A stretch of DNA of 64,000 nt, from the NCBI RefSeq assembly GCF_016599855.1, contig NZ_CP067041.1, positions 5,642,001-5,706,000 on the forward strand, read 5' to 3'. The notes below the pieces were generated by a model. It was not told the origin of the DNA and searched no databases. It worked only from the letters and a program-made list of their open reading frames with translations. Made by a program: the position numbers and the translations under genes. Positions 17,009 through 27,640 of the stretch are shown here, one piece after another (positions within the stretch are counted from its first letter, which is position 1; each line of letters opens with the position of its first letter). Source of the stretch: Bradyrhizobium diazoefficiens. Lineage in GTDB: Bacteria > Pseudomonadota > Alphaproteobacteria > Rhizobiales > Xanthobacteraceae.

Positions 17009-18558
17009 TGGCAGATCCGCGCTGGGGCGAGGCGCTGTCGCATTTGCCCGACTATCTCGGCAACCATGTGCGGGTGAGCCTTGCCGCGCTCGCACTTGGC
17101 CTCGTTGTCAGCCTACCGCTGGCGATCCTGACACGCAACCGTCCCGCCCCGCGCGCCATCCTGCTCGCCCTCGCCAGCATCGTGCAGACTGTGCCAGGGC
17201 TGGCACTGCTCGCGTTGTTCTATCCGCTGCTGCTGCTCGCCGCCTCTGTGACGCTTGCCTGGTTCGGCGTCTCTTTCTCCGCGTTCGGCTTCCTCCCGGC
17301 CATGCTGGCGCTGGCGCTCTATTCGATGCTCCCGGTGCTGCGCAACGGCATCACCGGGCTCAACGGCATCGACCCGGCGCTGCTCGAAGCCGCCAAGGGC
17401 GTCGGCATGACCGCGCGGCAGTCGCTTGTGATGGTCGAGCTGCCGCTGGCGCTGCCGGTGATGATGGCGGGTGTCCGCACCGCCGCAGTGTGGGTGATCG
17501 GTACCGCGACGCTGTCGACGCCGATCGGGCAAACCAGTCTCGGCAACTATATTTTTGCAGGACTCCAGACCCAGAACTGGGTCTTCGTGCTGTTCGGCTG
17601 CTTTGCGTCGGCCCTGCTCACGCTCGCCGTCGATCAGCTGCTCGGCTTGGTCGAGAGCGGGCTGCGCCAGCGCGGCCGCCTCCGCGCCGGGCTCGGCGCG
17701 ATCGGGATCGCGGCGCTGGTTGCCGCAACCCTGGTGCCGACGATGGGACGTTCGTCCTCCGGCTATGTGGTCGGTGCAAAAACCTTCGCCGAGCAATACG
17801 TGCTCTCGGCCCTGCTCAGAGACCGCCTCCAGGCGGCGGGTCTCTCCGCCACCGCACGGTCCGGTCTCGGCTCCAGCGTGATCTTCGGGGCGCTAAAGGC
17901 CGGCGACATCGATCTCTATGTCGACTATTCGGGCACGCTCTGGGCCAACCAGCTGCACCGCACTGACATCAAGCCGCGCGCGGAGTTGGTGGCGGAGCTG
18001 AAGACGGCACTCGCCAAGGACAACATCACCCTGCTTGGCGAGCTCGGCTTCGAGAATGCCTATGCGCTGGTGATGCCGAAGAAGCGAGCCGAGGAGCTTC
18101 ATATCCGCACCGTCGCCGATCTCGTCGCACACGCATCGACGATGTCCATCGCCGGCGACTACGAATTTTTCTCGCGGCCGGAATGGGCGGCGCTGCAACA
18201 GGCCTATGGCCTCCAGTTCCGCGCGCAGCGTCAGATGCAGCCGGATTTCATGTATGCAGCAGTTGCGAGCGGCGAGGTCGACGTGATCGCCGGCTACACC
18301 AGTGACGGCCTGATCGCAAAATACGATCTCGTCGCGCTCGACGATCCCAAGCACGCGATCCCGCCCTACGATGCGATCCTGCTGCTCGCCCCCAAGCGCG
18401 CCGGCGACGAGCGGCTCAAGTCGGCCATGAGCCCGCTCCTCGGTAAGATCGATATCACCACCATGCGCGAAGCGAACCTGCGCGCCAGTGGCAACGATGC
18501 GAACTCGTCGCCGGATGCGGTGGCGAAGTGGCTGTGGCAGAAGATCGGGCGACCGTAG
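17005..18558 (+). CDS. Fused ABC permease and substrate-binding protein, OpuCB-OpuCC type
   Basis: 517 residues. Residues 1-250 are a permease with about six membrane helices and the loop PALLEAAKGVGMTARQSLVMVE. A hydrophobic segment near 235-250 then leads into a glycine-betaine-type binding domain (from KTFAEQYVLSALL; includes VDYSGTLWANQL and GYTSDGLIAKYDL). The binding domain is therefore tethered to the outer face of its own channel. Similar fusions occur in osmoprotectant and other small-zwitterion importers, so betaine or choline is the default guess, not established. Only two genes make the whole transporter. Confidence 0.9.
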   Translation: MMADPRWGEALSHLPDYLGNHVRVSLAALALGLVVSLPLAILTRNRPAPRAILLALASIVQTVPGLALLALFYPLLLLAASVTLAWFGVSFSAFGFLPAMLALALYSMLPVLRNGITGLNGIDPALLEAAKGVGMTARQSLVMVELPLALPVMMAGVRTAAVWVIGTATLSTPIGQTSLGNYIFAGLQTQNWVFVLFGCFASALLTLAVDQLLGLVESGLRQRGRLRAGLGAIGIAALVAATLVPTMGRSSSGYVVGAKTFAEQYVLSALLRDRLQAAGLSATARSGLGSSVIFGALKAGDIDLYVDYSGTLWANQLHRTDIKPRAELVAELKTALAKDNITLLGELGFENAYALVMPKKRAEELHIRTVADLVAHASTMSIAGDYEFFSRPEWAALQQAYGLQFRAQRQMQPDFMYAAVASGEVDVIAGYTSDGLIAKYDLVALDDPKHAIPPYDAILLLAPKRAGDERLKSAMSPLLGKIDITTMREANLRASGNDANSSPDAVAKWLWQKIGRP

Positions 18559-18566
18559 ATGGAGTT

Positions 18567-18602
18567 GAGGGGGTGGCCGCAGGGGACATCAGCCACCCCC
18601 TC
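18567..18602. terminator. GC-rich stem-loop between convergent genes
   Basis: Perfect 11-base arms GAGGGGGTGGC and GCCACCCCCTC with a 14-base loop, 9 bases after the fused permease gene stop and 42 bases before the stop of the convergent ABC-2 permease gene. There is no long T-run on either side, so it may act as a transcript-end stabiliser as much as a terminator. Confidence 0.6.
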
Positions 18603-18643
18603 CTGCCCATCTCTGGAGGACGAGAGGGCAAAGCACGATCAGT

Positions 18644-19595
<952 letters not shown>

Positions 19596-19606
<11 letters not shown>

Positions 19607-20582
19607 GACGAACGTCTCCCATGGGCTGCGCCCGGAAATAGTGCGCATAGATCGTTTCGAGGCTCGGCTCGTCGACCGACAATTTTCGCAGCGCGCCGTC
19701 ACCGGCAACAACGGCGCGGGCCGCATCCGGCCGCACGTCGCGCTCGGCCGTCATGCGGAAACGATCGGCCGCAAGGGTCTCCACCTGGGTCACCCCCGGG
19801 ATCATCGCGAGCCGCCGGGCGATGCCTGGCCCTTCCGCCTCGACCTCCACGACGAAGCCCGCCCCGAGCACCTTGACGGCAAGCTCCGGCACCGCACCCA
19901 TGAGCACGATCCGGCCTCCGCGGAACAGCGCGACGCGGTCGCAGACGCGCTGCACCTGGTCGAGCATATGAGACGACAGCAGCACGGTGACGCCTTCGGC
20001 TTTCAACTCCCCGATCAATCCGAGGAACTCCTGCGTTGCCTGCGGATCGAGTCCAGAGGTCGGCTCGTCGAGGATCGCGATCTCGGCGCGCTTCACGATG
20101 ATCTCGGCCAGACCCAGTCGCTGCCGCATGCCGCGTGAGAACGTTGCCACACGCTTCTCGGCGACCTCGGCAAGACCGACGCGGGCGAGCGCGGCCTCAA
20201 TCCGCGCTGCCCGCTCGGCGCGGGCCAGCCCCATCAGCTTGGCGGTGTAGGCGAGATTCTCCGTGGCCGTAAGCTGATCGTAGAAGCCGACCGCGTCCGG
20301 CAGATAGCCGACCCGCTGCTTGACCTTGAGCGGCTCGCGCGCCGGATTGAAGCCGAGCACGCTGACCTCGCCCGACGATATCTCGGTCAGGCCGAGCATC
20401 ATCAGGATGGTGGTGGTCTTGCCGGCGCCGTTCGGGCCGAGCAGGCCGAACACCTCACCGCGGGCGATGCCAAAGTCGATGGAATCGACGGCGGCCGATT
20501 TTCCATAGCGCCTGGTCAGGCCGCGTGCGCTGATGACGAGATCGCCCGGCGCGCTATTGGTCTCGGTCTGTTGCTTGCTCAT
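19596..20582 (-). CDS. ABC transporter ATP-binding protein (exporter family, NosF/CcmA-like)
   Basis: 328 residues from ATG 20582, which overlaps the NEW3 gene stop (ATGA). Motifs: Walker [11 protein letters not shown], signature [10 protein letters not shown] (a Ser-Arg-Gly variant usual in this exporter class), Walker [17 protein letters not shown]-loop SHMLDQ. A C-terminal domain of about 90 residues follows, as in drug/peptide-type exporters. It powers the ABC-2 permease encoded next. Confidence 0.9.
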
Positions 20583-21745
20583 CGCCGTCCGAACCTCGCG
20601 ACTGCACCAAGCATCAACAACAATGCGACGCCGATGACGCCCGCGCCTGCCACGCCCCATACCGTCGAGGTCGCGACGGTGATCCGGAACTGGCTCGAGG
20701 CGCTTTCGCCACGCGAGGTGGCGCGGATGGTCGCCTGGTAGTCGCCGGCCAGCGATTTGTCGCTCGGCGTGAGCAGCGCCTGCACCTCGCTGTCCTTGCC
20801 GGGAACGAGGCGGTCGATCGTGGCCGGCTCGAACGTCACCTTCCACCCGCTCGGCGCGGTCCCCGCCAGCGCGATGTTCTCGGCGGGCGCCGTGCCGGTG
20901 TTGGTCACGATGATCGGAATCGAGCTTTGCTTGCCCGCGACCGCACGCGCGCTCAAGAGGCCATCGCGACCGGAGATCTGGAGCTGCGGCTCGCCGACCA
21001 CGTCGAGGGCGAGCTCGGTCGAGGCGGAAGCATCCTCTGCCTTCACGGTCACCTTCACCGGAAAATGGCCGGCATCGAGGGTGGTCGGGGGACGCACTTT
21101 CAGCTTGACGTCCTTGGACTGACCGGCCTCGATCGGAATCGAGGACAGCTCCTGCGTGCCGTAGGCCTCGGTGAACGAAGTCTCGAAATTGGCCGGTGCT
21201 TCGGCGGCGAGGCTGACGGTGAGGTTACGGCCAGAATCGTTCTTGATCGAGAGCGTGTAGTCGAAATTGGATTTCGGGCTGCCACGCAGCGATGGCAGGG
21301 TCGACTTCACCGTGAGTTTCGCAGGCAGATCCTTGGCGAGCGACACGGCGATGGGAAGCTCGGCGCTGCTGCCCTGCCCCTCGGCTTTCACCGTGAGTGT
21401 ATGCGCGCTAAGGTCGGTGCCGGCGGGAATATCGAGCCTGAGCTGGAGCGCGACGCTGCCGTCGGGCGCCGGCATCGCCGCTCCGACGGGCTGGCCACCA
21501 CCGAGCAGCGTTGCAGTCCAGCCGCTCGGCACGTTCGCGACCGAAAGCTGGTAGCGCTGCGGCGACAGACCATAATTTTGCAGGCGCAGAGAGATGTTGC
21601 TGGTCGTGCCGGGACGCACCGTGACCGCCGGATAGTCGGTCATGAGATAGAGGCCCTTGATGTCATGCGCCGTTTCGGCGGCATAAGCAGCTGGACTCAG
21701 CAGCATGAGGGCGAATGCAAGGCGCGCAACATCAAGCGCTCGCAT
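20579..21745 (-). CDS. Membrane-anchored NEW3-domain protein of an ABC exporter cassette
   Basis: 388 residues. A signal peptide ([17 protein letters not shown]) is followed by three Ig-like repeats with the NEW3/CARDB signature (N-x-G-x-x-P ... P-S-G-W), visible at [20 protein letters not shown] and [22 protein letters not shown] single C-terminal membrane helix ([20 protein letters not shown]) ends with a short basic tail. The protein is therefore anchored with its beta-domains in the periplasm. First gene of the operon with the ATPase and permease, so it probably captures or hands over the exporter substrate; this is inference from context. Confidence 0.85.
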   Translation of the reverse strand: MRALDVARLAFALMLLSPAAYAAETAHDIKGLYLMTDYPAVTVRPGTTSNISLRLQNYGLSPQRYQLSVANVPSGWTATLLGGGQPVGAAMPAPDGSVALQLRLDIPAGTDLSAHTLTVKAEGQGSSAELPIAVSLAKDLPAKLTVKSTLPSLRGSPKSNFDYTLSIKNDSGRNLTVSLAAEAPANFETSFTEAYGTQELSSIPIEAGQSKDVKLKVRPPTTLDAGHFPVKVTVKAEDASASTELALDVVGEPQLQISGRDGLLSARAVAGKQSSIPIIVTNTGTAPAENIALAGTAPSGWKVTFEPATIDRLVPGKDSEVQALLTPSDKSLAGDYQATIRATSRGESASSQFRITVATSTVWGVAGAGVIGVALLLMLGAVARFGRR

Positions 21746-21941
21746 GGATTTTCTCCTGCAAGAAAGGGGGATCAGGGATGGGCAACACGCCGCCGGATGA
21801 CGATTGTGGCGGCGTGTCGGATCATGGGAGCAATCGTGACAAAGTTTGGGAGGCGAGGCGCCTTGCCAATTACAAGTCGGTGATTTCAGGCTTTTTCGGC
21901 TCAGACTTTAGTTTGAAAAAGCTCGCGCCTCGAAAATTAAC

Positions 21942-21958
21942 ATATCGTAATGCGATAT
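21942..21958. promoter_or_regulatory. Inverted repeat ATATCG-N5-CGATAT
   Basis: Perfect 6-base arms around TAATG in an AT-rich patch about 200 bases upstream of the NEW3 gene and 120 bases upstream of a small plus-strand frame. It has the look of a dimeric-repressor site (PadR-type operators can look like this). No regulator gene is adjacent, so the owner is unknown. The remainder of 21746-22254 holds nothing else supported apart from the small frame at 22077. Confidence 0.4.
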
Positions 21959-22076
21959 ATTTGCAGCGACACTGAAAGTCGCCAAGGCAGCAACGCTAAA
22001 GGCCGCGAATCTTCCGGCATCGATCGGCTGCCGGTTCAGCCGCCGCGCCTCGGCCCCGTCCTTGCAGCCGTAGCTG

Positions 22077-22247
22077 ATGCCCTTGCAGTGCAGCATGTTC
22101 TGGTTCCAGTTCATGGTGTCATTCGGCAAGCGCGTGCCGGTGATGCCGCTCTACGCCGCCTTCGTGATTCCGCTCCTCGCCGTGATGATGCTGCGCATGA
22201 TCGCGATAGCCGCCAACCAACCCCAACGGACGGCTGAAGCGGGCTGA
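22077..22247 (+). CDS. Possible 56-residue membrane peptide
   Basis: The frame from ATG 22077 to TGA 22247 encodes 56 residues with one clear hydrophobic segment (PLYAAFVIPLLAVMMLRMIA) preceded by basic residues and an aromatic N-terminus (MFWFQFMV). No family recognised and no convincing ribosome site. It is convergent with the SDR gene (8 bases between ends). It may be a genuine small inner-membrane protein or the tail of a lost gene. Confidence 0.3.
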   Translation: MPLQCSMFWFQFMVSFGKRVPVMPLYAAFVIPLLAVMMLRMIAIAANQPQRTAEAG

Positions 22248-22254
22248 ACCTCCA

Positions 22255-23106
22255 TCAGCCCTGCGGCAGTAGCCCGAGCCGTTTGGCGATGATGCGGTCG
22301 AATGTCCGTTTCGGCAGCACGACGCCGATCAGATGGCGCAGTCGGTCCGGCGTGATCTGGTAGCGCACCTTGGGGCTTGCGGCGGTCAGCGCCTCGAACA
22401 CGATCTCGGCAATCCGCTCGGCGGGCAGTCCGTTGGCGCCGAGCTCCATCATGAAGGCCATGACCTTCTTGAGCGCCGGCAGATAGGGCGAGTTCTTATA
22501 GATCGAGAGATCGATCTGTTCGGCCTTGCTCCAGATCGGCGTCTTCACCGCGCCGGGTGCGACGATGATGACGTCGATGCCGAACAGCATCAGCTCGCGG
22601 CGCAGGCTCTCTGACAGGCCCTCTATCGCGTGCTTGGAGGTGCAATACGGCGCTGACAGCGGATTGCCATTCTTGCCTGCGACCGAGCTGATCATCACGA
22701 TCCGGCCCTTCGGCCCCTTCAGCGAGGGATCAGCGCCAAGCAGCGGCCCGAACGCCTGCGTCGCGATGACAGGGCCGATGACATTAATGTCCATCTGACG
22801 GCGGAAATCATCGGCCGACAATTCGAGCACGGGACCGGCGACGGCGATCCCGGCATTGTTGACGAGGCCCGCCAGCGTCTCGCCGCCCAGCCCTTCGCGC
22901 ACCTGGCGCGCGGCGGCCAGCACGGCAGCCTCGTCGGTGACGTCGAACAGCAGCGGCGTGAAGTTCGCGCGGAACTCGCTCGTGAGCCGGTCGGCATCGG
23001 CCTGCTTGCGGACGCTGCCGAAGACGCGATAGCCGCGTCCGACCAGAAATTTCGCAATGGCCCAGCCAATGCCGGTGGACGCGCCGGTGACGACGACAGA
23101 TCGCAT
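22255..23106 (-). CDS. Short-chain dehydrogenase/reductase (SDR)
   Basis: 283 residues from ATG 23106, selected by the GGGGAAGGG ribosome site and because the Rossmann motif TGASTGIG then starts at residue 7. The NNAGIA motif and the catalytic Ser plus YCTSK (Tyr-x-x-x-Lys) are present, so it should be an active NAD(P)H-dependent oxidoreductase of the classical type. Substrate unknown. Single gene with its own upstream region. Confidence 0.88.
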   Translation of the reverse strand: MRSVVVTGASTGIGWAIAKFLVGRGYRVFGSVRKQADADRLTSEFRANFTPLLFDVTDEAAVLAAARQVREGLGGETLAGLVNNAGIAVAGPVLELSADDFRRQMDINVIGPVIATQAFGPLLGADPSLKGPKGRIVMISSVAGKNGNPLSAPYCTSKHAIEGLSESLRRELMLFGIDVIIVAPGAVKTPIWSKAEQIDLSIYKNSPYLPALKKVMAFMMELGANGLPAERIAEIVFEALTAASPKVRYQITPDRLRHLIGVVLPKRTFDRIIAKRLGLLPQG

Positions 23107-23582
23107 GACCCTTCCCCCTCTTATGGCCCGGCGATCATGTAGGAGAAGGCGCCTCCACCGCAATGCCCCCAGGTTCTCAAGCCGCGCAGCGGCGACTTTT
23201 TTCAAGGCTGTGCCGTGCCGCAAGAAGGCGCATCGGATGTCGGTTCTCAAGATGAGGGGGCGTACGGACGCCGCGGAATGCGATTGATTGCGCCTTGAAA
23301 GCGCGGATGAAGAGCCGAATCCTAGACTCTGAAGACACAGGGCTTTTGGTGATTGCGACTTCTGAAAAAGTTCTGAAAAACGACGCGAGCCCAAGAATAT
23401 GGTTTAAGCGTCAGTTCTTGGCTCTGTGCGAGCACTTCAACTCGCGCAGAATTTGAATGAAGCAGCAATGCTTCACGCGATATGGACGATATGAAAAGAG
23501 CGAGACCGCTGTTTGCGACCTCGCTCAGATATAGTCGCGAAGATTTAAGATTTGGTTTGGCGCGTGAATCTTTTGCTTCATT

Positions 23583-23674
23583 CGTCATTCCGGGGCGCGA
23601 CGAAGTCACGAACCCGGAATCCAGAGATCATCGGTCGAGATTCCGGGTTGCGCTTCGCGCCCCCCGGAATGACG
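23583..23674. repeat. Intergenic inverted repeat, family A copy 2
   Basis: Outer arms beginning CGTCATTCCGGGGCGCG (23583-23599) and ending CCGGAATGACG (to 23674), with inner arms AACCCGGAATC / GATTCCGGGTT, forming a nested hairpin 10 bases downstream of ilvC. Same family as 1377-1507. The rest of 23107-23683 (about 480 bases) shows no gene or RNA I can support. Confidence 0.8.
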
Positions 23675-23683
23675 GCGTAGCCG

Positions 23684-24781
<1,098 letters not shown>

Positions 24782-24835
24782 CTAGAGCATTTTCAGCCCT
24801 TAGGGAAACCCGTTTCTGCATGGAAATCCGCGACA

Positions 24836-25438
24836 TCATGCATCCATGAAAACGGGGTAGAGGGAGGCGAGCAGCAGGAGCGCCATCAGGATATTGAAGG
24901 CGCGGACCAGGCGCTCCGAGGTCAGCACCGGTCGTAGTGCAGTGCCAAAGAAGGCCCAGACCACCGTCGAGGCGGTGCCGACAAGCAGGCTGATCAGAGT
25001 CTGGATTGCGATGTTCAGGGGGAACTGAGCAATGGCGGCATAGGCGGTGATGGTGCCGATCACGATCACCCAACCCTTGGCGTTGATCCACTGGAACATC
25101 GCCGCGCCCCAGAAGGTCATCGGACCGCGGCCGTCCGCCTCGCCCGGTTTGGTCGGGCCGGAGAAGGCGATCATTGCAGCGAGATAAATCAGGTACGCTG
25201 CGCCTGCATATTTCAGGATGGTCTGGAGGATCGGATAGGCCAGGAAGACGGTGCCGAGCCCAAGGCCAACGGTGCCGACCATGAAAGCAAAGCCGAGCAC
25301 AATGCCGACGATGTGCGGAATGGTGCGGCGGAAGCCATAGGTCAGGCCGGAGGACAACAGCATGATGTTGTTCGGTCCGGGCGTGAAGTACATCACCACC
25401 ATGAAGGCGAGGAAGGCGTAGAACAGCGAGTAGGCCAT
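24836..25438 (-). CDS. LysE-family amino acid exporter
   Basis: 200 residues with five or six membrane helices. The family motif VMYFTPGPNNIMLLSSG is at the N-terminus. The ATG at 25438 is chosen because GAGG lies five bases upstream; a GTG two codons earlier is possible. LysE/RhtB proteins export amino acids or related small molecules by proton exchange. It follows the EamA gene after 7 bases, so the two are probably co-transcribed, and their place between ilv genes hints at control of branched-chain amino acid overflow (inference). Confidence 0.87.
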   Translation of the reverse strand: MAYSLFYAFLAFMVVMYFTPGPNNIMLLSSGLTYGFRRTIPHIVGIVLGFAFMVGTVGLGLGTVFLAYPILQTILKYAGAAYLIYLAAMIAFSGPTKPGEADGRGPMTFWGAAMFQWINAKGWVIVIGTITAYAAIAQFPLNIAIQTLISLLVGTASTVVWAFFGTALRPVLTSERLVRAFNILMALLLLASLYPVFMDA

Positions 25439-25445
25439 ATTCACC

Positions 25446-26321
25446 TCACGCGGTCTTCGGCACGATTTGCGGGCGCTTTGCCAGCACCATCACCGCAATA
25501 CCACCAATCACGGTCAGCATGCCGGCAAGACGCAGCGGCCCGAACCGCTCGCCAAACACGATGCTGGAGGCCGCTGAGCCGACGAACGGCACCAGCAGCG
25601 CGAACGGCACAATTTGCGCCGCGGGATAGTCACGCAGCAGCCGGCCCCACAGCCAATAGGCTATGCTGGTGGAAATCGCGCCGACCATCAGCAGGCAGAC
25701 GAGGCCGGTCAGCGACATGTGGATCAGCGAGTGGAAGGTCGGCACCGGCCCGTTGACGACGAGCGCCAGCGCGAACAGCGGCACCGCGGCCGTGAGGCAC
25801 AGCCAGGCGAACAGATCGAACATCGGCGCACCGCGGGCGCCGCGCAGCAGGAGATTGCCGACGGCAAAGCAGATCGGGGCAATCATCAGCACCGCGAAAG
25901 CGACGACGCTGAAATCATAACCCACGGTGCCGCAGATCATCAGCAGCCCGACGGCCGCGATGACGATGCCGAGCGTCTGCACCGGCGTTGGACGCTCGCC
26001 GAATGCGATCGCCGCGAAGCCGATCGTAAACAGCGCCTGGCTTTGCACGACGACAGAGGTCAGCCCCACCGGCACGCCATGGGCGATGCCGTAGGCCTGG
26101 CTCAGGAACTGCCCGAGAAAAAGCGTAAAACTGATCGCGATCAGGAGCGACCAGGCGACCTTCGGCTTGGGAATGAACAGGCACGGCACCGCGGCAATGG
26201 AAAAGCGCATCGCCGTCATCAACTCCGGCGAAAACTCGTCGAGCGCGATTCGGCTCGCCACAAAGGCAAGCCCCCAGATGATCGCCACCAGGAGGGCGAT
26301 GAGAATGTCGGCCGGCTTCAT
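25446..26321 (-). CDS. EamA-family (drug/metabolite) transporter
   Basis: 291 residues, ten predicted membrane helices in two EamA repeats. Typical marks are AIIWGLAFVASRIALDEFSPE in the first repeat and AYWLWGRLLRDYPAAQIVPF in the second. Exporter of amino acids or metabolites in the inner membrane. Start at ATG 26321 gives the standard N-terminus (MKPADILIALLVA). Paired with the following LysE gene. Confidence 0.88.
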   Translation of the reverse strand: MKPADILIALLVAIIWGLAFVASRIALDEFSPELMTAMRFSIAAVPCLFIPKPKVAWSLLIAISFTLFLGQFLSQAYGIAHGVPVGLTSVVVQSQALFTIGFAAIAFGERPTPVQTLGIVIAAVGLLMICGTVGYDFSVVAFAVLMIAPICFAVGNLLLRGARGAPMFDLFAWLCLTAAVPLFALALVVNGPVPTFHSLIHMSLTGLVCLLMVGAISTSIAYWLWGRLLRDYPAAQIVPFALLVPFVGSAASSIVFGERFGPLRLAGMLTVIGGIAVMVLAKRPQIVPKTA

Positions 26322-26370
26322 TGTTGTTTCCGGTTCTGCCCTGTCGGGCAGCCCTGTTTGTTGTTCTGGT

Positions 26371-27066
26371 CTAGCCTTGCTCGCCGGCTTTCGGTTTGCG
26401 TAAGAGATAAGTGCCGTGCATCGGTGCGTGGTAGTCGGCCGAGACCAGCGTGAAACCGACATCGGCCAGCATTCGCTCCATCACCCAGCCGAAGGTGGAA
26501 TATTCGTCGCGCATATGCGTGACGACGCTTTCGCGCGTAAAATCGTGGTTCTTGATATGGTAATCGGCCCATTGCTCGACGTCACGCTCGATCGCATCGG
26601 GCATCGAGGCGTAGACGATATCACGCAAATAAAAGCTCGCCCCGGGCTTGAGTGCGCGAAAGATCCGCGACATCGCCACCGCCTTCCAAAAATCCGGCAA
26701 ATGATGCAGCGTGAATTCACTGACGATGAGGTCGTAGGATTCCGGCCGATAGGCGAAGCTGAGCAGGCCGGCGGACTGGGTCGCGACCTTTGCCTTGTGA
26801 TCACGAGCGTAGATTTCGGCCAGTGCCAGCATCGCTGGCGAGATGTCGATGGCGTCGACCTCGGCGCCCATCAGCGCGGCCTCGGTGGCGAGAACGCCGT
26901 TGCCGCAGCCGATGTCGGCGATCCGCCAGCCGCGCTGCACTCCCAGCATTTTCAGCGCGGCGCGCGCCCGCAGATCGGCATCGTCGTGGGCATCGTAGAT
27001 CGACGCCACCGCGGGCCCGATGCCCATCCGGTTCCGCTCGTTATAGTACCAGTCGCGCGCCAGCAT
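26371..27066 (-). CDS. Class I SAM-dependent methyltransferase
   Basis: 231 residues. The SAM-binding motif I reads IADIGCGNGVLATEA, followed by DAIDISPAML (acidic loop) and LIVSEFTLHHLPDF (motif for substrate entry). Methyl acceptor unknown. The ATG lies 3 bases after the ilvN stop, so it is read on the ilvI-ilvN transcript; a functional tie to branched-chain amino acids is not obvious. Confidence 0.85.
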   Translation of the reverse strand: MLARDWYYNERNRMGIGPAVASIYDAHDDADLRARAALKMLGVQRGWRIADIGCGNGVLATEAALMGAEVDAIDISPAMLALAEIYARDHKAKVATQSAGLLSFAYRPESYDLIVSEFTLHHLPDFWKAVAMSRIFRALKPGASFYLRDIVYASMPDAIERDVEQWADYHIKNHDFTRESVVTHMRDEYSTFGWVMERMLADVGFTLVSADYHAPMHGTYLLRKPKAGEQG

Positions 27067-27069
27067 GGG

Positions 27070-27612
27070 TCACATTCCTTCAGGCCCGCGACCGATCGCG
27101 GCAACACCGGTGCGCGACACCTCGACAAGGCCGAGCGGGCGCATCAGGTCGACAAACTGGTTGATCTTGTCCGTATTGCCTGTGATCTCGAACACAAAGC
27201 TCTCGGTGGTGGCATCGATCACGCGGGCGCGGAAGGCATCCGCCAGCCGCAGCGCCTCGACACGGTGCTCGCCCTCTCCCCGTACCTTGACCATAGCTAG
27301 CTCGCGCTCGATCGAGCGCTTGGTCTGGGTCATGTCAACGACGCGATAGACCGGAATCATCCGATCGAGCTGGTGCTTGATCTGCTCGATCACCATCGGT
27401 GTGCCCGTGGTGACGATGGTGATGCGCGACAGATGCTTCTGGCTCTCCGTTTCGGAGACCGTGAGGCTCTCGATGTTGTAGCCGCGCCCGGAGAACAGGC
27501 CGATGACGCGCGCGAGCACGCCGGGCTCGTTCTGCACGAGCACCGACAGCGTGTGCGTCTCGTTCGGATCGTGACGGTCCTCGATGAAATAGGCGGATGC
27601 AGGCTGGTTCAT
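27070..27612 (-). CDS. ilvN: Acetolactate synthase small (regulatory) subunit
   Basis: 180 residues. An N-terminal ACT domain with HTLSVLVQNEPGVLARVIGLFSGRGYNIESL binds valine and confers feedback inhibition on the large subunit. The C-terminal half matches the usual ALS_ss_C domain. ATG 27612 gives the standard length; it starts 28 bases after ilvI. Some databases name this ilvH. Confidence 0.95.
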   Translation of the reverse strand: MNQPASAYFIEDRHDPNETHTLSVLVQNEPGVLARVIGLFSGRGYNIESLTVSETESQKHLSRITIVTTGTPMVIEQIKHQLDRMIPVYRVVDMTQTKRSIERELAMVKVRGEGEHRVEALRLADAFRARVIDATTESFVFEITGNTDKINQFVDLMRPLGLVEVSRTGVAAIGRGPEGM

Positions 27613-27640
27613 TGTCGTCCCCCTCAAATGTCTTAAGCGC

